In this document: positions 17,408 through 27,693 of the stretch, in pieces
Layout of the letters: every line of letters starts with the position of its first letter
How positions within the stretch are numbered: position 1 is the stretch's first letter
NCBI RefSeq assembly: GCF_029323795.1
Contig: NZ_CP119758.1
Coordinates: 1,550,001 to 1,614,000 of the forward strand
Origin: Zobellia alginiliquefaciens
GTDB lineage: Bacteria; Bacteroidota; Bacteroidia; Flavobacteriales; Flavobacteriaceae
Direction: 5' to 3'
DNA length: 64,000 nucleotides
The notes under the pieces: generated by a model
The model's database searches: none
What the model saw: the letters and a program-made list of their open reading frames with translations, nothing else
What the model was told of the DNA's origin: nothing
Made by a program: the position numbers and the translations under genes

Positions 17408-18709
17408 ATGAAAAAATTAGTATTTCTATTTGTAAGCGTTTGCCTTCTAAATTCTTGCGATCACATTGATGATTTTATAGGTGGCGGTCCCACACCCGTT
17501 GCCGTATCCCCCACCAAAGTGCTTGAGATGAACACCCAATACCCCTTACCCTATAATGTCCTATCTACTATAAACGGGAATGTTGAGGTTAGAAACGGAG
17601 GTTTTGGATCAGGAGCAACGGCTCACCCTACCAAAGAAAATGAATTCTACGCTATCACTGATCGCGGCCCTAACACAAACTACTTAGATGGAAAAAAATT
17701 TCCAGTTGCCGAGTATACACCACGTATTGGTCATTATGCCGTAACCGCCGAAGGGAAAATAGAACTCTTAGAAGAAATTCTTTTAAAAGACCCAATGGGA
17801 AAACTGATTTCCGGCATACCTAATCCAGAAGGAAAAGGAGCCACAGGTGAGATTCCTTATGATGATGCTGGAAATGCTATAGGTTTTGATGACTATGGAT
17901 TAGACTCGGAAGGAATAGTTGCGCTTAAAGACGGTACTTTTTGGGTATCCGATGAATATGGTCCACATATAGTACATTACGATGCTAACGGTACGCAACT
18001 AGAGCGAATATCTCCTATTGGAGTAAATGAAGGCACCGGAGATCGTAAGTTGCCCGCCGTTTTTGCAAGCCGAAGAGCTAATAGAGGTATGGAAGGTTTA
18101 GCCATTACCCCAGACGAAAAGACTTTGGTAGGCATTATGCAATCTACATTGTACAATCCTGAGAAAATTCAATCCAACATTACCCGTATCGTAACTTTTG
18201 ATTTAGAAACTGACTACACAAGACAATACGTTTATGTTCAAGAGGCCGCCAATCTGTCAAACTCAGAAATTACCGCTATTTCTAATACCGAGTTTTTAGT
18301 AGTAGAGCGCGATGGAAAATTTGCGGGTGCAGGTGCTGCGCAAAAACACATTTACAAAATAAATTTAATGGGTGCTACGGATATTTCCGGTACTAACCCC
18401 AAAGATGAGTTTGGATTAATGATCAATGATAAAACTATTGAGCAATCTACAGCCGAAGAATTGGCCGCAGCCAATATTATTCCTGTCCAAAAAGAATTGG
18501 TAGTCGATTTAGTTGCCGAACTAGGATACCCCCATGATAAATTGGAAGGTGTTTGGCTTGTTGATGACCACACGCTAGGTTTTATAAACGATGACGACTT
18601 TACCGTATCCGATAACGATGGAGATGGTGTAATAGAACAAAAGATATTGCCAGGCAGTACGGATATAGATGCTAGTTCGCTTTACTTGGTTAAAGCCAAC
18701 TATAAATAG
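17408..18709 (+). CDS. Esterase-like/phytase-like lipoprotein
   Basis: 433 residues from the ATG at 17408, with a lipoprotein signal (MKKLVFLFVSVCLLNSC). The mature part matches the esterase-like activity of phytase family: GGFGSGATAHPTKENEFYAI, TDRGPNTNY, DSEGIVALKDGTFWVSDEYG, MEGLAITPDEKTLVG, and KLEGVWLVDDHTLGFINDDD. A beta-propeller in the periplasm or outer membrane. Proposed to be a phosphoesterase, but no catalytic test is implied by sequence. Confidence 0.8.
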   Translation: MKKLVFLFVSVCLLNSCDHIDDFIGGGPTPVAVSPTKVLEMNTQYPLPYNVLSTINGNVEVRNGGFGSGATAHPTKENEFYAITDRGPNTNYLDGKKFPVAEYTPRIGHYAVTAEGKIELLEEILLKDPMGKLISGIPNPEGKGATGEIPYDDAGNAIGFDDYGLDSEGIVALKDGTFWVSDEYGPHIVHYDANGTQLERISPIGVNEGTGDRKLPAVFASRRANRGMEGLAITPDEKTLVGIMQSTLYNPEKIQSNITRIVTFDLETDYTRQYVYVQEAANLSNSEITAISNTEFLVVERDGKFAGAGAAQKHIYKINLMGATDISGTNPKDEFGLMINDKTIEQSTAEELAAANIIPVQKELVVDLVAELGYPHDKLEGVWLVDDHTLGFINDDDFTVSDNDGDGVIEQKILPGSTDIDASSLYLVKANYK

Positions 18710-18732
18710 ACCATTCTTACCAAGTTCATATA

Positions 18733-18772
18733 TAAAAGCGGCTTACCTATTCTGGTGTAGGTCGCTTTATTT
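18733..18772. terminator. Bidirectional terminator between convergent genes
   Basis: AAAGCG (18748) pairs with CGCTTT, and inside it ACCTA pairs with TAGGT, with an internal GCTT bulge. T- and A-rich flanks on both sides suit both strands. Confidence 0.6.
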
Positions 18773-18774
18773 TA

Positions 18775-19269
18775 TTAGAATTCCAGAATTAAATCGGTAT
18801 CCAACGTGTTGCTCACAACCACATTGAACTGGTTCCGAAAATCGTTATAAGCCTCTATCATTTGTGCTAGCGATTCCTGAGGATCTGTTCTATAAAACAA
18901 ATCGCCCTTTACCTTAAGCATATAGGTCTTAAATACTTTTTGCCTACTTTTTATCTGCGGAATATCAAATTCCTTAGGGTAAGTTGATTCTTCCAACTGC
19001 TTTTGTTTGGTAAGCATATCTTCAATTACCAAGCTTAAGTCCTCCCTATTGGCAACCGTGTGAAGTGCATCAAAACTAGTTTCTAGAGATGAAAACTCTA
19101 TCCAATCTTTCAGCATATCTTCCGCTTTAGGCTTTATAGGAAGTTTCTTGGCCCATTTTTCCCTGCTTATTTCGCGGGCATTTACATCCTCTACGACCAG
19201 TTCTTGTTTCTGTTCTTTACAAGCTATTGCCAATAATAGCATCAGACTAAAAAAGAAGATTCTTTTCAT
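18775..19269 (-). CDS. Hypothetical lipoprotein
   Basis: 164 residues; ATG at 19269 gives a lipoprotein signal (MKRIFFFSLMLLLAIACKE). The rest is charged and helical with no recognised domain. Divergent from the dehydrogenase gene over 64 bases. Confidence 0.65.
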   Translation of the reverse strand: MKRIFFFSLMLLLAIACKEQKQELVVEDVNAREISREKWAKKLPIKPKAEDMLKDWIEFSSLETSFDALHTVANREDLSLVIEDMLTKQKQLEESTYPKEFDIPQIKSRQKVFKTYMLKVKGDLFYRTDPQESLAQMIEAYNDFRNQFNVVVSNTLDTDLILEF

Positions 19270-19333
19270 AAAGCGAATGTACAAATTTTAAGAAGCGTTA
19301 CCTTTATTCCCGAATTCATTTAACGCGACATTA

Positions 19334-20275
19334 ATGGAAAAATCGATTCTAATCATAGGTGCTTGTGGCCAAATTGGTACGGAGCTAACATTTGCATTAC
19401 GTACCATGCACGGAAATGAAAGTGTAATTGCGAGTGATATTCGTGAGGGTAATGAACATTTAATGGATTCCGGTCCGTTTGAGATTCTAGACGCTACCGA
19501 TTATGATGCACTGGAAGAAGTGGTGGCTTATTACGAAATTACGGAAGTCTATTTAATGGCCGCTATGCTTAGCGCCACAGCAGAAAAATTTCCTATGCGC
19601 GCTTGGAACCTGAATATGAATTCGCTTTTTAATGTGCTCAATCTGGCCAAAGAGAAGAAAATAGACAAAATATTCTGGCCTTCCAGTATTGCCGTTTTTG
19701 GTCCCAACACTCCAAAAGAAAACACATCGCAAAGCACCATTATGGAGCCTAGTACCGTGTATGGAATAAGCAAACAATCTGGGGAACGCTGGTGCGATTA
19801 CTACCATAATAAATACGGGGTTGATGTGCGCAGTATTCGGTATCCTGGACTAATTAGCTGGAAAACCATGCCTGGTGGAGGTACAACGGATTATGCGGTA
19901 GAAATTTACCACAAAGCACTTGCCGAAAGCGCATATACTTGCTTTTTAAAAGAAGATACGGAACTACCCATGATGTTTATGGATGATGCTATAAAGGCCA
20001 CATTACAACTCATGGAAACCGATACTGAAAACGTGCAGGTACGTTCTTCATACAATCTGTCCGCCATGAATTTCACCCCTGCCCAAATGGCAAAAAGCAT
20101 TCAAAAACACATTCCTGATTTTAAGATTTCCTATGAACCCGATTTTAGACAAGCCATAGCCGATTCTTGGCCTGCGAGCATTGATGACCAACAGGCAAGA
20201 CAAGATTGGAATTGGCAAGCAGAATTTGATTTGGAAAAAACAACGAAAGAAATGTTGGGAAATTTGGCTCCCTAG
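19334..20275 (+). CDS. L-threonine 3-dehydrogenase, SDR type
   Basis: 313 residues of the UDP-galactose-4-epimerase-like SDR branch. Rossmann start ILIIGACGQIGTELTFALR, WPSSIAVFGP, catalytic YGISKQSGE and the signature PGGGTTDYAVEI that marks the short-chain L-threonine dehydrogenases known from flavobacteria and archaea. It oxidises threonine to 2-amino-3-ketobutyrate, which a ligase turns into glycine. No ligase gene is adjacent. Confidence 0.85.
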   Translation: MEKSILIIGACGQIGTELTFALRTMHGNESVIASDIREGNEHLMDSGPFEILDATDYDALEEVVAYYEITEVYLMAAMLSATAEKFPMRAWNLNMNSLFNVLNLAKEKKIDKIFWPSSIAVFGPNTPKENTSQSTIMEPSTVYGISKQSGERWCDYYHNKYGVDVRSIRYPGLISWKTMPGGGTTDYAVEIYHKALAESAYTCFLKEDTELPMMFMDDAIKATLQLMETDTENVQVRSSYNLSAMNFTPAQMAKSIQKHIPDFKISYEPDFRQAIADSWPASIDDQQARQDWNWQAEFDLEKTTKEMLGNLAP

Positions 20276-20342
20276 TCAAATGACCCAACACCCTACCGTA
20301 AACTTATATACCCTACGCAAAGTAGTTTTTCCAAACTTTAAG

Positions 20343-22295
20343 TTATTTTTTTGCGTTTCTGGTTTCATACATCTGTTTGGATACGATGATAAAATCTGAC
20401 CGACGGTTCTCAAAGTGTTTTTGATTGCTACATTTTACACCATTGGAACATTCGTTTTTTAAGCGGTATTCCCCATAGCCATAAGCGCTCTCAATTCTAT
20501 CTGCATCAATACCTTTTGAAAGCAGGTACCTTCTTGTAGATTTTGCCCGGTTATCGGACAACTCCAAATTATACGCATCAGAACCTCTAGCATCTGTATG
20601 CGACTCTATTTTAATTTTAATTTCGGGGAATTTCTCCATGGCAAATAGCACCTTTTCAAGTTCTATTTCCGCCCTCTCGGTTACAGCATACTTGTCATAT
20701 TCAAAATAAATAGGGTCTACCTTAATTTTCTCAATATCACCTTCTTTCTCCACCAAGCTATCAAAAGGGGTTAAATACACTTTATTATTCTTGGAAGGCT
20801 CTTCAGGGTTTTCTCCTGTTTCAATTACCACAGTTTCTTTAGAAAATCCTGCTCTAGAAAAAACAAGCACGTTTTTTTTATTACAAGGAAGAATCACATT
20901 GAAATAACCAAACTCATCAGTTCTATAAATGGCAACCAATTCATCAACTACATTTTTGATTTCTACATTGGCATTGGCTATAGGCTCTCCTGTTTGCTCG
21001 TTCAATACATACCCAGAATACTCTAGACAATCTACAGCTTTCACCTTTTCAAATTGATAAATATCATCATCTCCTTTTCCTCCCGACCGGTTAGAGGCAA
21101 AATAACCATTCCCTTTTTTATCCATTCTAATGAATGAAAAATCATCCATATTACTGTTTAAAGGTTTGCCCATATTAAGAGGTAAAGAATGATCTGTCTT
21201 AGACGTAATCACGGACCCGAATATATCTAACCCGCCCAGCCCATAATGACTGTCCGAAGAAAAATACAATACCTCATTGCTCACAAAAGGAAACATTTCC
21301 CTACCTCGCGTATTGATAGCAGGCCCCAAGTTCATAGGGTCTGAAAGTACATCGCCATCATTATTCAAATCCACCACGTAAATATCACTCTCACCAAATC
21401 CACCTGGCATATTAGAGGTAAAATACAAGTGTCTACCATCTGGACTCAAAGCAGGGTGCCCACAAGAGTATTCTTTACTATTAAAGCTCAAAGAAGTTAC
21501 ATCTACCAATTGGTTATTACGTATGGTTCCGCGTAAAATCTGCATATTGGACAATCCATCTTCATTAGCGCTCAGCTTATTTTTCTTCTTAAGATAATTA
21601 CGGGTAAAATATACCGTCTGCCCATCCCAAGAAAAGCTCAAGGTAGCATCATGATAGGAAGATTCTAAATTCTCTAAATATTTCTCCGGAATAAAGTTAG
21701 GGTCATCTGGTCTTGTAATATACAAGTCTAAATAAGGCTGCTTGTTCCATGGATATAGTTCCCCGTTAGCCTTTATAGTATCTCTGGCGGAAGCAAAAAT
21801 TAAGCCGTCATTAAAAAGCATAGGCCCAAAATCTGACTTCTTACTATTGAATGCTAAGTTAGTTGTGGCATATTTTTCTTTTTCCCCAAGTATACTGTCC
21901 AAATATTTCTTTTGAGCCAGCATCATATTCAACCTATCCTCATCTGTATAAAAATCACGAAGTACTTGGTCGGCTCTTTCATTTTGCATGCTAGCCTTAA
22001 GGCTTTGTACCAGTTTAATAATGTTACCTTCACCAACGTCTTTACCTTTGATCAGATACAATTTATCATACCACTTTACGGCCTCTTGATATCTGTTCAT
22101 ATTAAAATAGCTATCTGCTAAATGCTGAATAACATCAAGAGAAGGTCTCTTTTTCTCCGCTGCCAAATCGCTATACAACTCAACTGCCTTATCGAACTTA
22201 AAATCTGAGAAATAAGCCTTGGCTCTTTCTTCCTTACTTTGCGCAGTAACCATAAGGCACGTACCCATAAAAATATATAGTACAATTTTTTTCAT
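20343..22295 (-). CDS. OmpA family protein with TPR, PD40 and carboxypeptidase-like domains (PorE-like)
   Basis: 650 residues. Signal peptide to about residue 18, N-terminal TPR units (EERAKAYFSDFKFDKAVELY), PD40/WD40-like blades (GHPALSPDGRHLYFTSNMPG, GYFASNRSGGKGDDDIYQFE), a carboxypeptidase-regulatory-like fold (GYVLNEQTGEPIANANVEIK) and a C-terminal OmpA domain (IKIESHTDARGSDAYNLELS, NRAKSTRRYLL) that binds peptidoglycan. The same order occurs in PorE of the type IX secretion system. It is the last gene of a three-gene operon; 11 bases separate it from the PorP/SprF gene. Confidence 0.85.
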   Translation of the reverse strand: MKKIVLYIFMGTCLMVTAQSKEERAKAYFSDFKFDKAVELYSDLAAEKKRPSLDVIQHLADSYFNMNRYQEAVKWYDKLYLIKGKDVGEGNIIKLVQSLKASMQNERADQVLRDFYTDEDRLNMMLAQKKYLDSILGEKEKYATTNLAFNSKKSDFGPMLFNDGLIFASARDTIKANGELYPWNKQPYLDLYITRPDDPNFIPEKYLENLESSYHDATLSFSWDGQTVYFTRNYLKKKNKLSANEDGLSNMQILRGTIRNNQLVDVTSLSFNSKEYSCGHPALSPDGRHLYFTSNMPGGFGESDIYVVDLNNDGDVLSDPMNLGPAINTRGREMFPFVSNEVLYFSSDSHYGLGGLDIFGSVITSKTDHSLPLNMGKPLNSNMDDFSFIRMDKKGNGYFASNRSGGKGDDDIYQFEKVKAVDCLEYSGYVLNEQTGEPIANANVEIKNVVDELVAIYRTDEFGYFNVILPCNKKNVLVFSRAGFSKETVVIETGENPEEPSKNNKVYLTPFDSLVEKEGDIEKIKVDPIYFEYDKYAVTERAEIELEKVLFAMEKFPEIKIKIESHTDARGSDAYNLELSDNRAKSTRRYLLSKGIDADRIESAYGYGEYRLKNECSNGVKCSNQKHFENRRSDFIIVSKQMYETRNAKK

Positions 22296-22306
22296 GATGG
22301 TCTGTT

Positions 22307-23230
22307 TTAGAAAAATCTAGGTGACAACGCTCTTTTTGAAGCATCGAATAAATTGTATTTAAGAATGATCTCGTGTGAACCATCATTATAACTTTGAAGG
22401 CCAGTTACGGAGTAATCGTATGAATACCCCAAAAAGAAACTCTTAGAAATATGCAGACCCGCTAATGCACTAATAGCATCATCATAACGATATGCCAAGC
22501 CCAATGCCAAAGTTTCTTTTATTAAAAAATTACCTGATATATCTACTGTTATGGGAGCTCCGGCCACATGCTTTGTTAAAATAGCCGGTTTAAATTTTAA
22601 GTTATCAGAAAGTTCCATAACATAACCTGCCATTAGGTAATATTGGCTTTTTCTATCTGTTACTTCTAGTTCATTATCATTGTAGATTTGAGAATTCAAA
22701 AAATTGTGAGTAGAAACACCTATGTACCAATTGCTGCTATGAAAGTATGCGCCGGCTCCAAAAACGGGGCGCAATTTATTTACATTTTCAGCAAAAATAG
22801 GGTCCTGACCATCTTGATACGTTCCTTTGGACCAATCTACTTTAAGGACATCAACACCAGCATTGATTCCCAATGATAATTTGGTGAAATACCCTGTTGG
22901 TATCTCATACGAAAAAGTACCGTTTATATCAAGGTCGTTTGCAGCACCAATGTTATCATTAATGACCGTTAACCCTACACCAACTCTTTCTCGCAATCTT
23001 CCTTGTACTGAAAGCGATTGTGTCTCTGGAGCTCCATCTATACCAACCCATTGCGAACGATGCAAAAGAGTAGCCTCTAGAATTCCTCTAGCGGAATAGC
23101 CTGAGTTCAATACCGCTGTATTATACATATATTGTGTGTATTGCGGTGCTTGTTGACCGTATGCCGTGCTCATATTAAATGTGAGATAGCAGAGCATAAC
23201 TATATTTATAATAGTATAAACTGATTTCAT
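22307..23230 (-). CDS. PorP/SprF family type IX secretion membrane protein
   Basis: 307 residues with a signal peptide ending near TAYGQQ and the PorP/SprF start APQYTQYMYNTAVLNSGYSA. Repeated beta strands and the ending HEIILKYNLF fit a barrel. Such proteins bind or anchor the long surface protein encoded next to them. It lies 42 bases downstream of such a gene and 11 bases upstream of the OmpA gene. Confidence 0.9.
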   Translation of the reverse strand: MKSVYTIINIVMLCYLTFNMSTAYGQQAPQYTQYMYNTAVLNSGYSARGILEATLLHRSQWVGIDGAPETQSLSVQGRLRERVGVGLTVINDNIGAANDLDINGTFSYEIPTGYFTKLSLGINAGVDVLKVDWSKGTYQDGQDPIFAENVNKLRPVFGAGAYFHSSNWYIGVSTHNFLNSQIYNDNELEVTDRKSQYYLMAGYVMELSDNLKFKPAILTKHVAGAPITVDISGNFLIKETLALGLAYRYDDAISALAGLHISKSFFLGYSYDYSVTGLQSYNDGSHEIILKYNLFDASKRALSPRFF

Positions 23231-23272
23231 GATAAGTAAAGGTTTGGTGTGAATAGTTTAAAGAACAACTTG

Positions 23273-26200
23273 TTATCTGGCCAATTGTAACCAGCCCACT
23301 AGGTTTCTTTCTAATTCAGGTATCTTAATAGCGTAGTAGTAAGTTCCTGACGGCAAATGGTCTCCACTGCTTAAAACTCCGTTTACATTTGCTAGACCGT
23401 TCCAAGTATTACGATAGTCCGCTGTTTTATAAACAAGGTTTCCATTACGATTATAGATTTCTACTGTGTTAGAATAATCTTCTATACACTGTACGGTAAA
23501 AAAGTCGTTAAAACCGTCATTATTAGGCGAGAATTCATTGAATACTTTTAGACAGAATTCCTCTCCTAAAACCATTCCGCAGGTACCTACCTCTACATCT
23601 AAAGTGAGCATCTTACTTGGGCTGCATATAGAATCATCTGTATATGAAACACTAATTTGGGTATCAATTAACTCCGTCCAACGAACGGTTACCATGTTAT
23701 CTGTAGAAGTTCCTCCTTCTGTAATAGTACCACCTACTATTGTCCAAACATAATCTTCTTTATCAGCATTGGTTTCATATGTATATGAACGCCCTCGACA
23801 TACTTCTTCGGATTCACCAATTATAGTAATAGGAGAAATACCATCGGCAAAAATATTTGTCATAATTCTTAACCGTTCACTACTTTCACAACCGTTTTCG
23901 ACTGCGGCAACATAGTACCAACGACCATCTTCTACGGGTGTAGAAGGGTCAATTGCATTTCCACGTAAACGACTATCGTAAAACACAACATTGGGTTGAT
24001 CAACCTGAATATCCCCAACTGTGGGACCATCACTCTCACAAAATACTTGACTTCTAGAATTTGTAGTTGGCATTGGAACATCATTAACCTGTACTGTTAT
24101 CCGTACCCTAGCCAATACGGATGCAGGTATACCCGCAATCCCTGCAAAATAAACCTCGCCATCAACCAAAGGTGTATATGCACTTAGTTCCACCCCTGCT
24201 GTAATGTCATTAAACAAAGCAATGTCATTTAGGCCAACTTCCAAATCTGCTATGGTAGCAAAATCCGAGGCACAAAAAACTTGAAAAATATCATCTATAA
24301 TTAAGTCCGGTAAATCTACCAGTATCTCGTCAGACACAGAACACAAGGCACCTTGTACAAAAGCTTCGATTGTATTATCTACGTCCGAAACTAAATCTAT
24401 TGCGTTTACAGAAATATTAAAAGATGAATCTGCAGCTACGACACCGTCAAAAACTTTTCCATTTATATTTAAGGATATAGGCTCACCAACCATAACATCT
24501 CCAGAAACAGTTCCGGTTACGTTTATTATATCGTTCCCGCTAAAAATATCAATTAGACCATTTAGATTAATCATTGGATTAGAATCAATAGATATTGCTT
24601 TTGAAAAGTCAACTATATCAACTTCAACCAATTGTAAATCCCCAGGGGCATTCTCGCAACCAGCCAAATCATGTTTTACCGATACAAAATAAGTATATGG
24701 GCCACCAGCTTCAGTAAGACCTGCTACGGTCATCACTCCATTAGAATCTATTTCATAGGCAGCGCCTCCAGAAACCATTCCGTCTGTGATTTTATTAGTT
24801 TTATTAGTATCAAAATACCACGAAAACGTACCATCTATAGAACTGGTTGGAACAAGGGATACATTATCTGAAGAACAAATAGGATTCTCATTTCCTAAAA
24901 CAGTTATATCACTTGCTGTTGGAATAGGTTCTACAGTAATTAACACCTTAGTTCTAGGGGATTCATTAAGACAGCCAATTTCTGCAGCTGCCACATAATA
25001 CGTAGTATCCGTATTCAGCACAGGCGTAACAAAAGCTTCACCTGAATTTAAAGTTGCCAATAGATTACCATCTTCTTGGGCATCATACCATCTTAGTTCA
25101 ACATTAGTATCATTCTCTACTTCTGCAACTACGCTTGTACTAAAACCAGCGCAGATATTCAAATCATCTGCTGTAGAAGTTACAACTGGACTGGCAGGAG
25201 CTCTGAATACATCAAAAATCTTAAGTTCCTGATCAATGCCCACACCAAGTAAGGATGATAGACGCACAGTTACCCGATCAATAGGAGCTGTAGGATTTAA
25301 ACCAACAATAGCAGTTTGTCCACTTTCTAATAGCCCCAATACATCTAAATCTAATAGACTTGATAAGTTTTCCGTAAATATGGGAATCTCCGCACCATTT
25401 TGACCAATTACACCAATAGAATTAGCAATACCCAATTGAAGTAAAGAAGGATCCATAGCCATTTTTATATAATAATTATCGCTGGTGCCTTCCTGGCTAT
25501 CAAAATAGAAGGTTTGTTCAATACTGGCTAAAGCATCAACAAGCCCTAAACCTAATTCAGAAAAAGTATCGTCATCATCATCTATGGCTAATTTAGGATC
25601 AGTAACTCCTGCCCCGCCCAAACCTAAAAAATCTAGTGATAGACCATCTCCACTAAAAGAAGTATAGTTGGAATCACCACATGTAGCGTCTCCCTCTCCG
25701 TAATAGGCCCCAGATACATTCAAGTCCCTTTCTTGACCTAACCCTATTAAAGACCCAACACTGTTTGTTATACGAACTCTATCGTAAGGACTAGATGGGG
25801 TTAGAGCAAGAAAATAATCGCCGTTCATATCTGTTACAACACGGGCTTCATCCGTAGAAAACGCGTCAACTAGACCTGAATGGGTTAGAAGTACACTATC
25901 ATCAATATTAAATGCTTCTGCGGAAAATTCTTGATTTCCGGCAAGGAGCGTACCAACAATATCAGAAAGTAAACCACCAAGGCTACCTCCTAATAAACTG
26001 GACAATATATCATCTTCAGTGGCAATCTTTATGAAACTTGTTGTATTTGCAGGTAGTGTATTTGGGTAAGCCAGTTCTAAATGACCTGCATAAGCACCCA
26101 CACCTAAAAGGATACCCGAACTGGAACGTACGATTGAGTTGGTTGACAAATCTGAATCAATAGCATTATCTGGCTGGTATACTTCACTTTCACTTGTGAT

Positions 26201-26296
26201 GGCATCAGCGTAAACCCTGTTCTGTGCGTAAGAGATAGCACTAAGAAATAACACCAAACATAAAAAAAATTGTTTTAGAGTAGTTTTATGTATCAT
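23273..26296 (-). CDS. Large surface protein with gliding-type C-terminal sorting domain
   Basis: 1007 residues starting at the ATG at 26296. Signal peptide to about residue 25, then Ig-like and SprB-type repeats (NICAGFSTSVVAEVENDT, YVAAAEIGCLNESPRTKVLI, YYVAAVENGCESSERLRIM) and a type B type-IX sorting domain at the end (VFNEFSPNNDGFNDFFTVQC, EIYNRNGNLVYKTADYRNTWNG). It should pass the outer membrane by T9SS and sit on the surface, as with SprB-like adhesins. Forms an operon with PorP/SprF and the OmpA protein. The N-terminal half is aspartate-rich and shows a two-fold repeat (PSSPYDRVRI and PTAPIDRVTV). Confidence 0.85.
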   Translation of the reverse strand: MIHKTTLKQFFLCLVLFLSAISYAQNRVYADAITSESEVYQPDNAIDSDLSTNSIVRSSSGILLGVGAYAGHLELAYPNTLPANTTSFIKIATEDDILSSLLGGSLGGLLSDIVGTLLAGNQEFSAEAFNIDDSVLLTHSGLVDAFSTDEARVVTDMNGDYFLALTPSSPYDRVRITNSVGSLIGLGQERDLNVSGAYYGEGDATCGDSNYTSFSGDGLSLDFLGLGGAGVTDPKLAIDDDDDTFSELGLGLVDALASIEQTFYFDSQEGTSDNYYIKMAMDPSLLQLGIANSIGVIGQNGAEIPIFTENLSSLLDLDVLGLLESGQTAIVGLNPTAPIDRVTVRLSSLLGVGIDQELKIFDVFRAPASPVVTSTADDLNICAGFSTSVVAEVENDTNVELRWYDAQEDGNLLATLNSGEAFVTPVLNTDTTYYVAAAEIGCLNESPRTKVLITVEPIPTASDITVLGNENPICSSDNVSLVPTSSIDGTFSWYFDTNKTNKITDGMVSGGAAYEIDSNGVMTVAGLTEAGGPYTYFVSVKHDLAGCENAPGDLQLVEVDIVDFSKAISIDSNPMINLNGLIDIFSGNDIINVTGTVSGDVMVGEPISLNINGKVFDGVVAADSSFNISVNAIDLVSDVDNTIEAFVQGALCSVSDEILVDLPDLIIDDIFQVFCASDFATIADLEVGLNDIALFNDITAGVELSAYTPLVDGEVYFAGIAGIPASVLARVRITVQVNDVPMPTTNSRSQVFCESDGPTVGDIQVDQPNVVFYDSRLRGNAIDPSTPVEDGRWYYVAAVENGCESSERLRIMTNIFADGISPITIIGESEEVCRGRSYTYETNADKEDYVWTIVGGTITEGGTSTDNMVTVRWTELIDTQISVSYTDDSICSPSKMLTLDVEVGTCGMVLGEEFCLKVFNEFSPNNDGFNDFFTVQCIEDYSNTVEIYNRNGNLVYKTADYRNTWNGLANVNGVLSSGDHLPSGTYYYAIKIPELERNLVGWLQLAR

Positions 26297-26540
26297 AGGC
26301 AAAATAACTGTAGGTTAAGTCCTATAAAAAACAGTGTTTTCCCACACCTTATTGCCTATGCTATTATATACCATCGATAAAGTGTTAATTTTTTCGACAA
26401 ACGGTTACTAAATCGACAAAATACAGTTTAATACTACATTTAATCGAATAAAAGTAATACAGTATCATATAGTTATAACCTACACGAATATCCTTATTGT
26501 TTATTCCTAATAAAAGCTATGGCATACAGAAACTATTTCA

Positions 26541-26575
26541 AAAAATAGGCCTCCTATTCCATAGGAAATAGGAGG
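26541..26575 (-). terminator. Terminator after the first CAP gene
   Basis: CCTCCTATT (26550-26558) pairs with AATAGGAGG (26567-26575). On the minus strand the hairpin is followed by CCTATTTTTTG. The rest of 26297-26619 is AT-rich with nothing else recognised. Confidence 0.75.
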
Positions 26576-26613
26576 TTACAAAATTGCAAGAAACTCTATA
26601 ACAGACCAATTCA

Positions 26614-27392
26614 ATTATCTTATTGAAAAAACAACTGAGTAAAGTAAAGAACACCGTTCTCATCTGCAGTAACACTAACCGCTGTATACTTAAAATTACC
26701 TTCCATTACTTTCTTGTGTGTTGGGCTATTTTTCCAAGCTTCAAGAACATCATCGGCATTTGTAAAATCCATACCTAAATTCTCAGAAACAAAATCGGCA
26801 TTAGCTTTAACAGATAAATCAGAAGCTCTTTTATCAAAATTATCATGGCTGATTACCCCTTCGGAAATCATATACTTATTATGTGCATTTGCAAAATCGT
26901 AAGCTACACTGTTAAACTCAACTGCATTAAGACCAACGGAAACTCTATACGCATTAACAACATCCATAACCTCTTGTTCTATAGTAGAGATTTCTACTTC
27001 TTCAGTTGCTGTGGCAACCGCTTTATACAATTCATCCTCTTCCGTTGTTGAAGAAGTAGAACATGAAGTCATTAAAGTTGCAAGAGCGATAAGAAGTAAA
27101 ATATTGAATCGTAACATAGCTTAAGAGTTTATTTTTGTAATTCGTTTCCTCCATTTATGAACGGTACATTGTAGGGTGCCTGAGGAAATTCTCTTAAACG
27201 GTAAGTTTTACTCGTTAAAGTGTAAAAAATTGTAAGTCAACTAGTTACAACCAAAAATTGTTAGATTTACATCGAAGATATAATACACTATACCGATGAT
27301 TTGACACTTAAACGGAGAAAGAAATTAGTTGAACGATAGCCTCGTTTTGTCAAAATCGGTGAGGCACTAAAAAATGAGGATAAAAACACTTT
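26614..27392. repeat. Tandem duplication unit 1 (CAP gene plus leader)
   Basis: A roughly 780-bp unit, repeated at 27694-28470 with an offset of about 1080 bp. It holds a CAP-domain gene and about 275 bases upstream of its start codon. Conservation of the non-coding leader is as clear as that of the gene. In each copy CGTTAAAGTGT (here 27213-27223) and its complement (27304-27314, one mismatch here) lie about 80 bases apart. Confidence 0.8.
26620..27117 (-). CDS. CAP-domain (SCP-like) lipoprotein, copy 1
   Basis: 165 residues, lipoprotein signal MLRFNILLLIALATLMTSC. CAP superfamily marks: IEQEVMDVVNAYRVSVGLNA, AHNKYM (first His), SENLG (Glu), LEAWKNSPTHKKVMEGNFKY (second His) and YFTQLFF. 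Bacterial CAP proteins are small and exported; their activity is mostly unknown. It is 3 residues off from its neighbour only by small changes and one extra Ser (CSTSSTTEEDE). Confidence 0.85.
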   Translation of the reverse strand: MLRFNILLLIALATLMTSCSTSSTTEEDELYKAVATATEEVEISTIEQEVMDVVNAYRVSVGLNAVEFNSVAYDFANAHNKYMISEGVISHDNFDKRASDLSVKANADFVSENLGMDFTNADDVLEAWKNSPTHKKVMEGNFKYTAVSVTADENGVLYFTQLFFQ

Positions 27393-27693
27393 CTTTCAAA
27401 AATCAGGCAGTATTGACTTGTAGAAAAGAAATCTTCTAAAAGGATGAAAATGACTCGAACTTTGGGTAACATATAGATATATTGAAAAGCAATTCATAAA
27501 TATCATTTCATGTACAGTGGTTTTTAAATTTATAATTAAACATTCTTTTAGTTCTAAAATCAGTTATGGAAACTATGTGGATAGGAAACGTACTTAGTTT
27601 TAATGTTTGTATTCTAGTTCTACTTTAAGTTCATAATCATTATTATATAGTTAGGTTACTTTTTATTAATTGACTTAAACCAAATTAAATACC

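Noticed and set aside
20313-20330. Short CTAC/GTAG hairpin with T5 after the threonine dehydrogenase gene
   Set aside because: Four-base stem is too weak to call.
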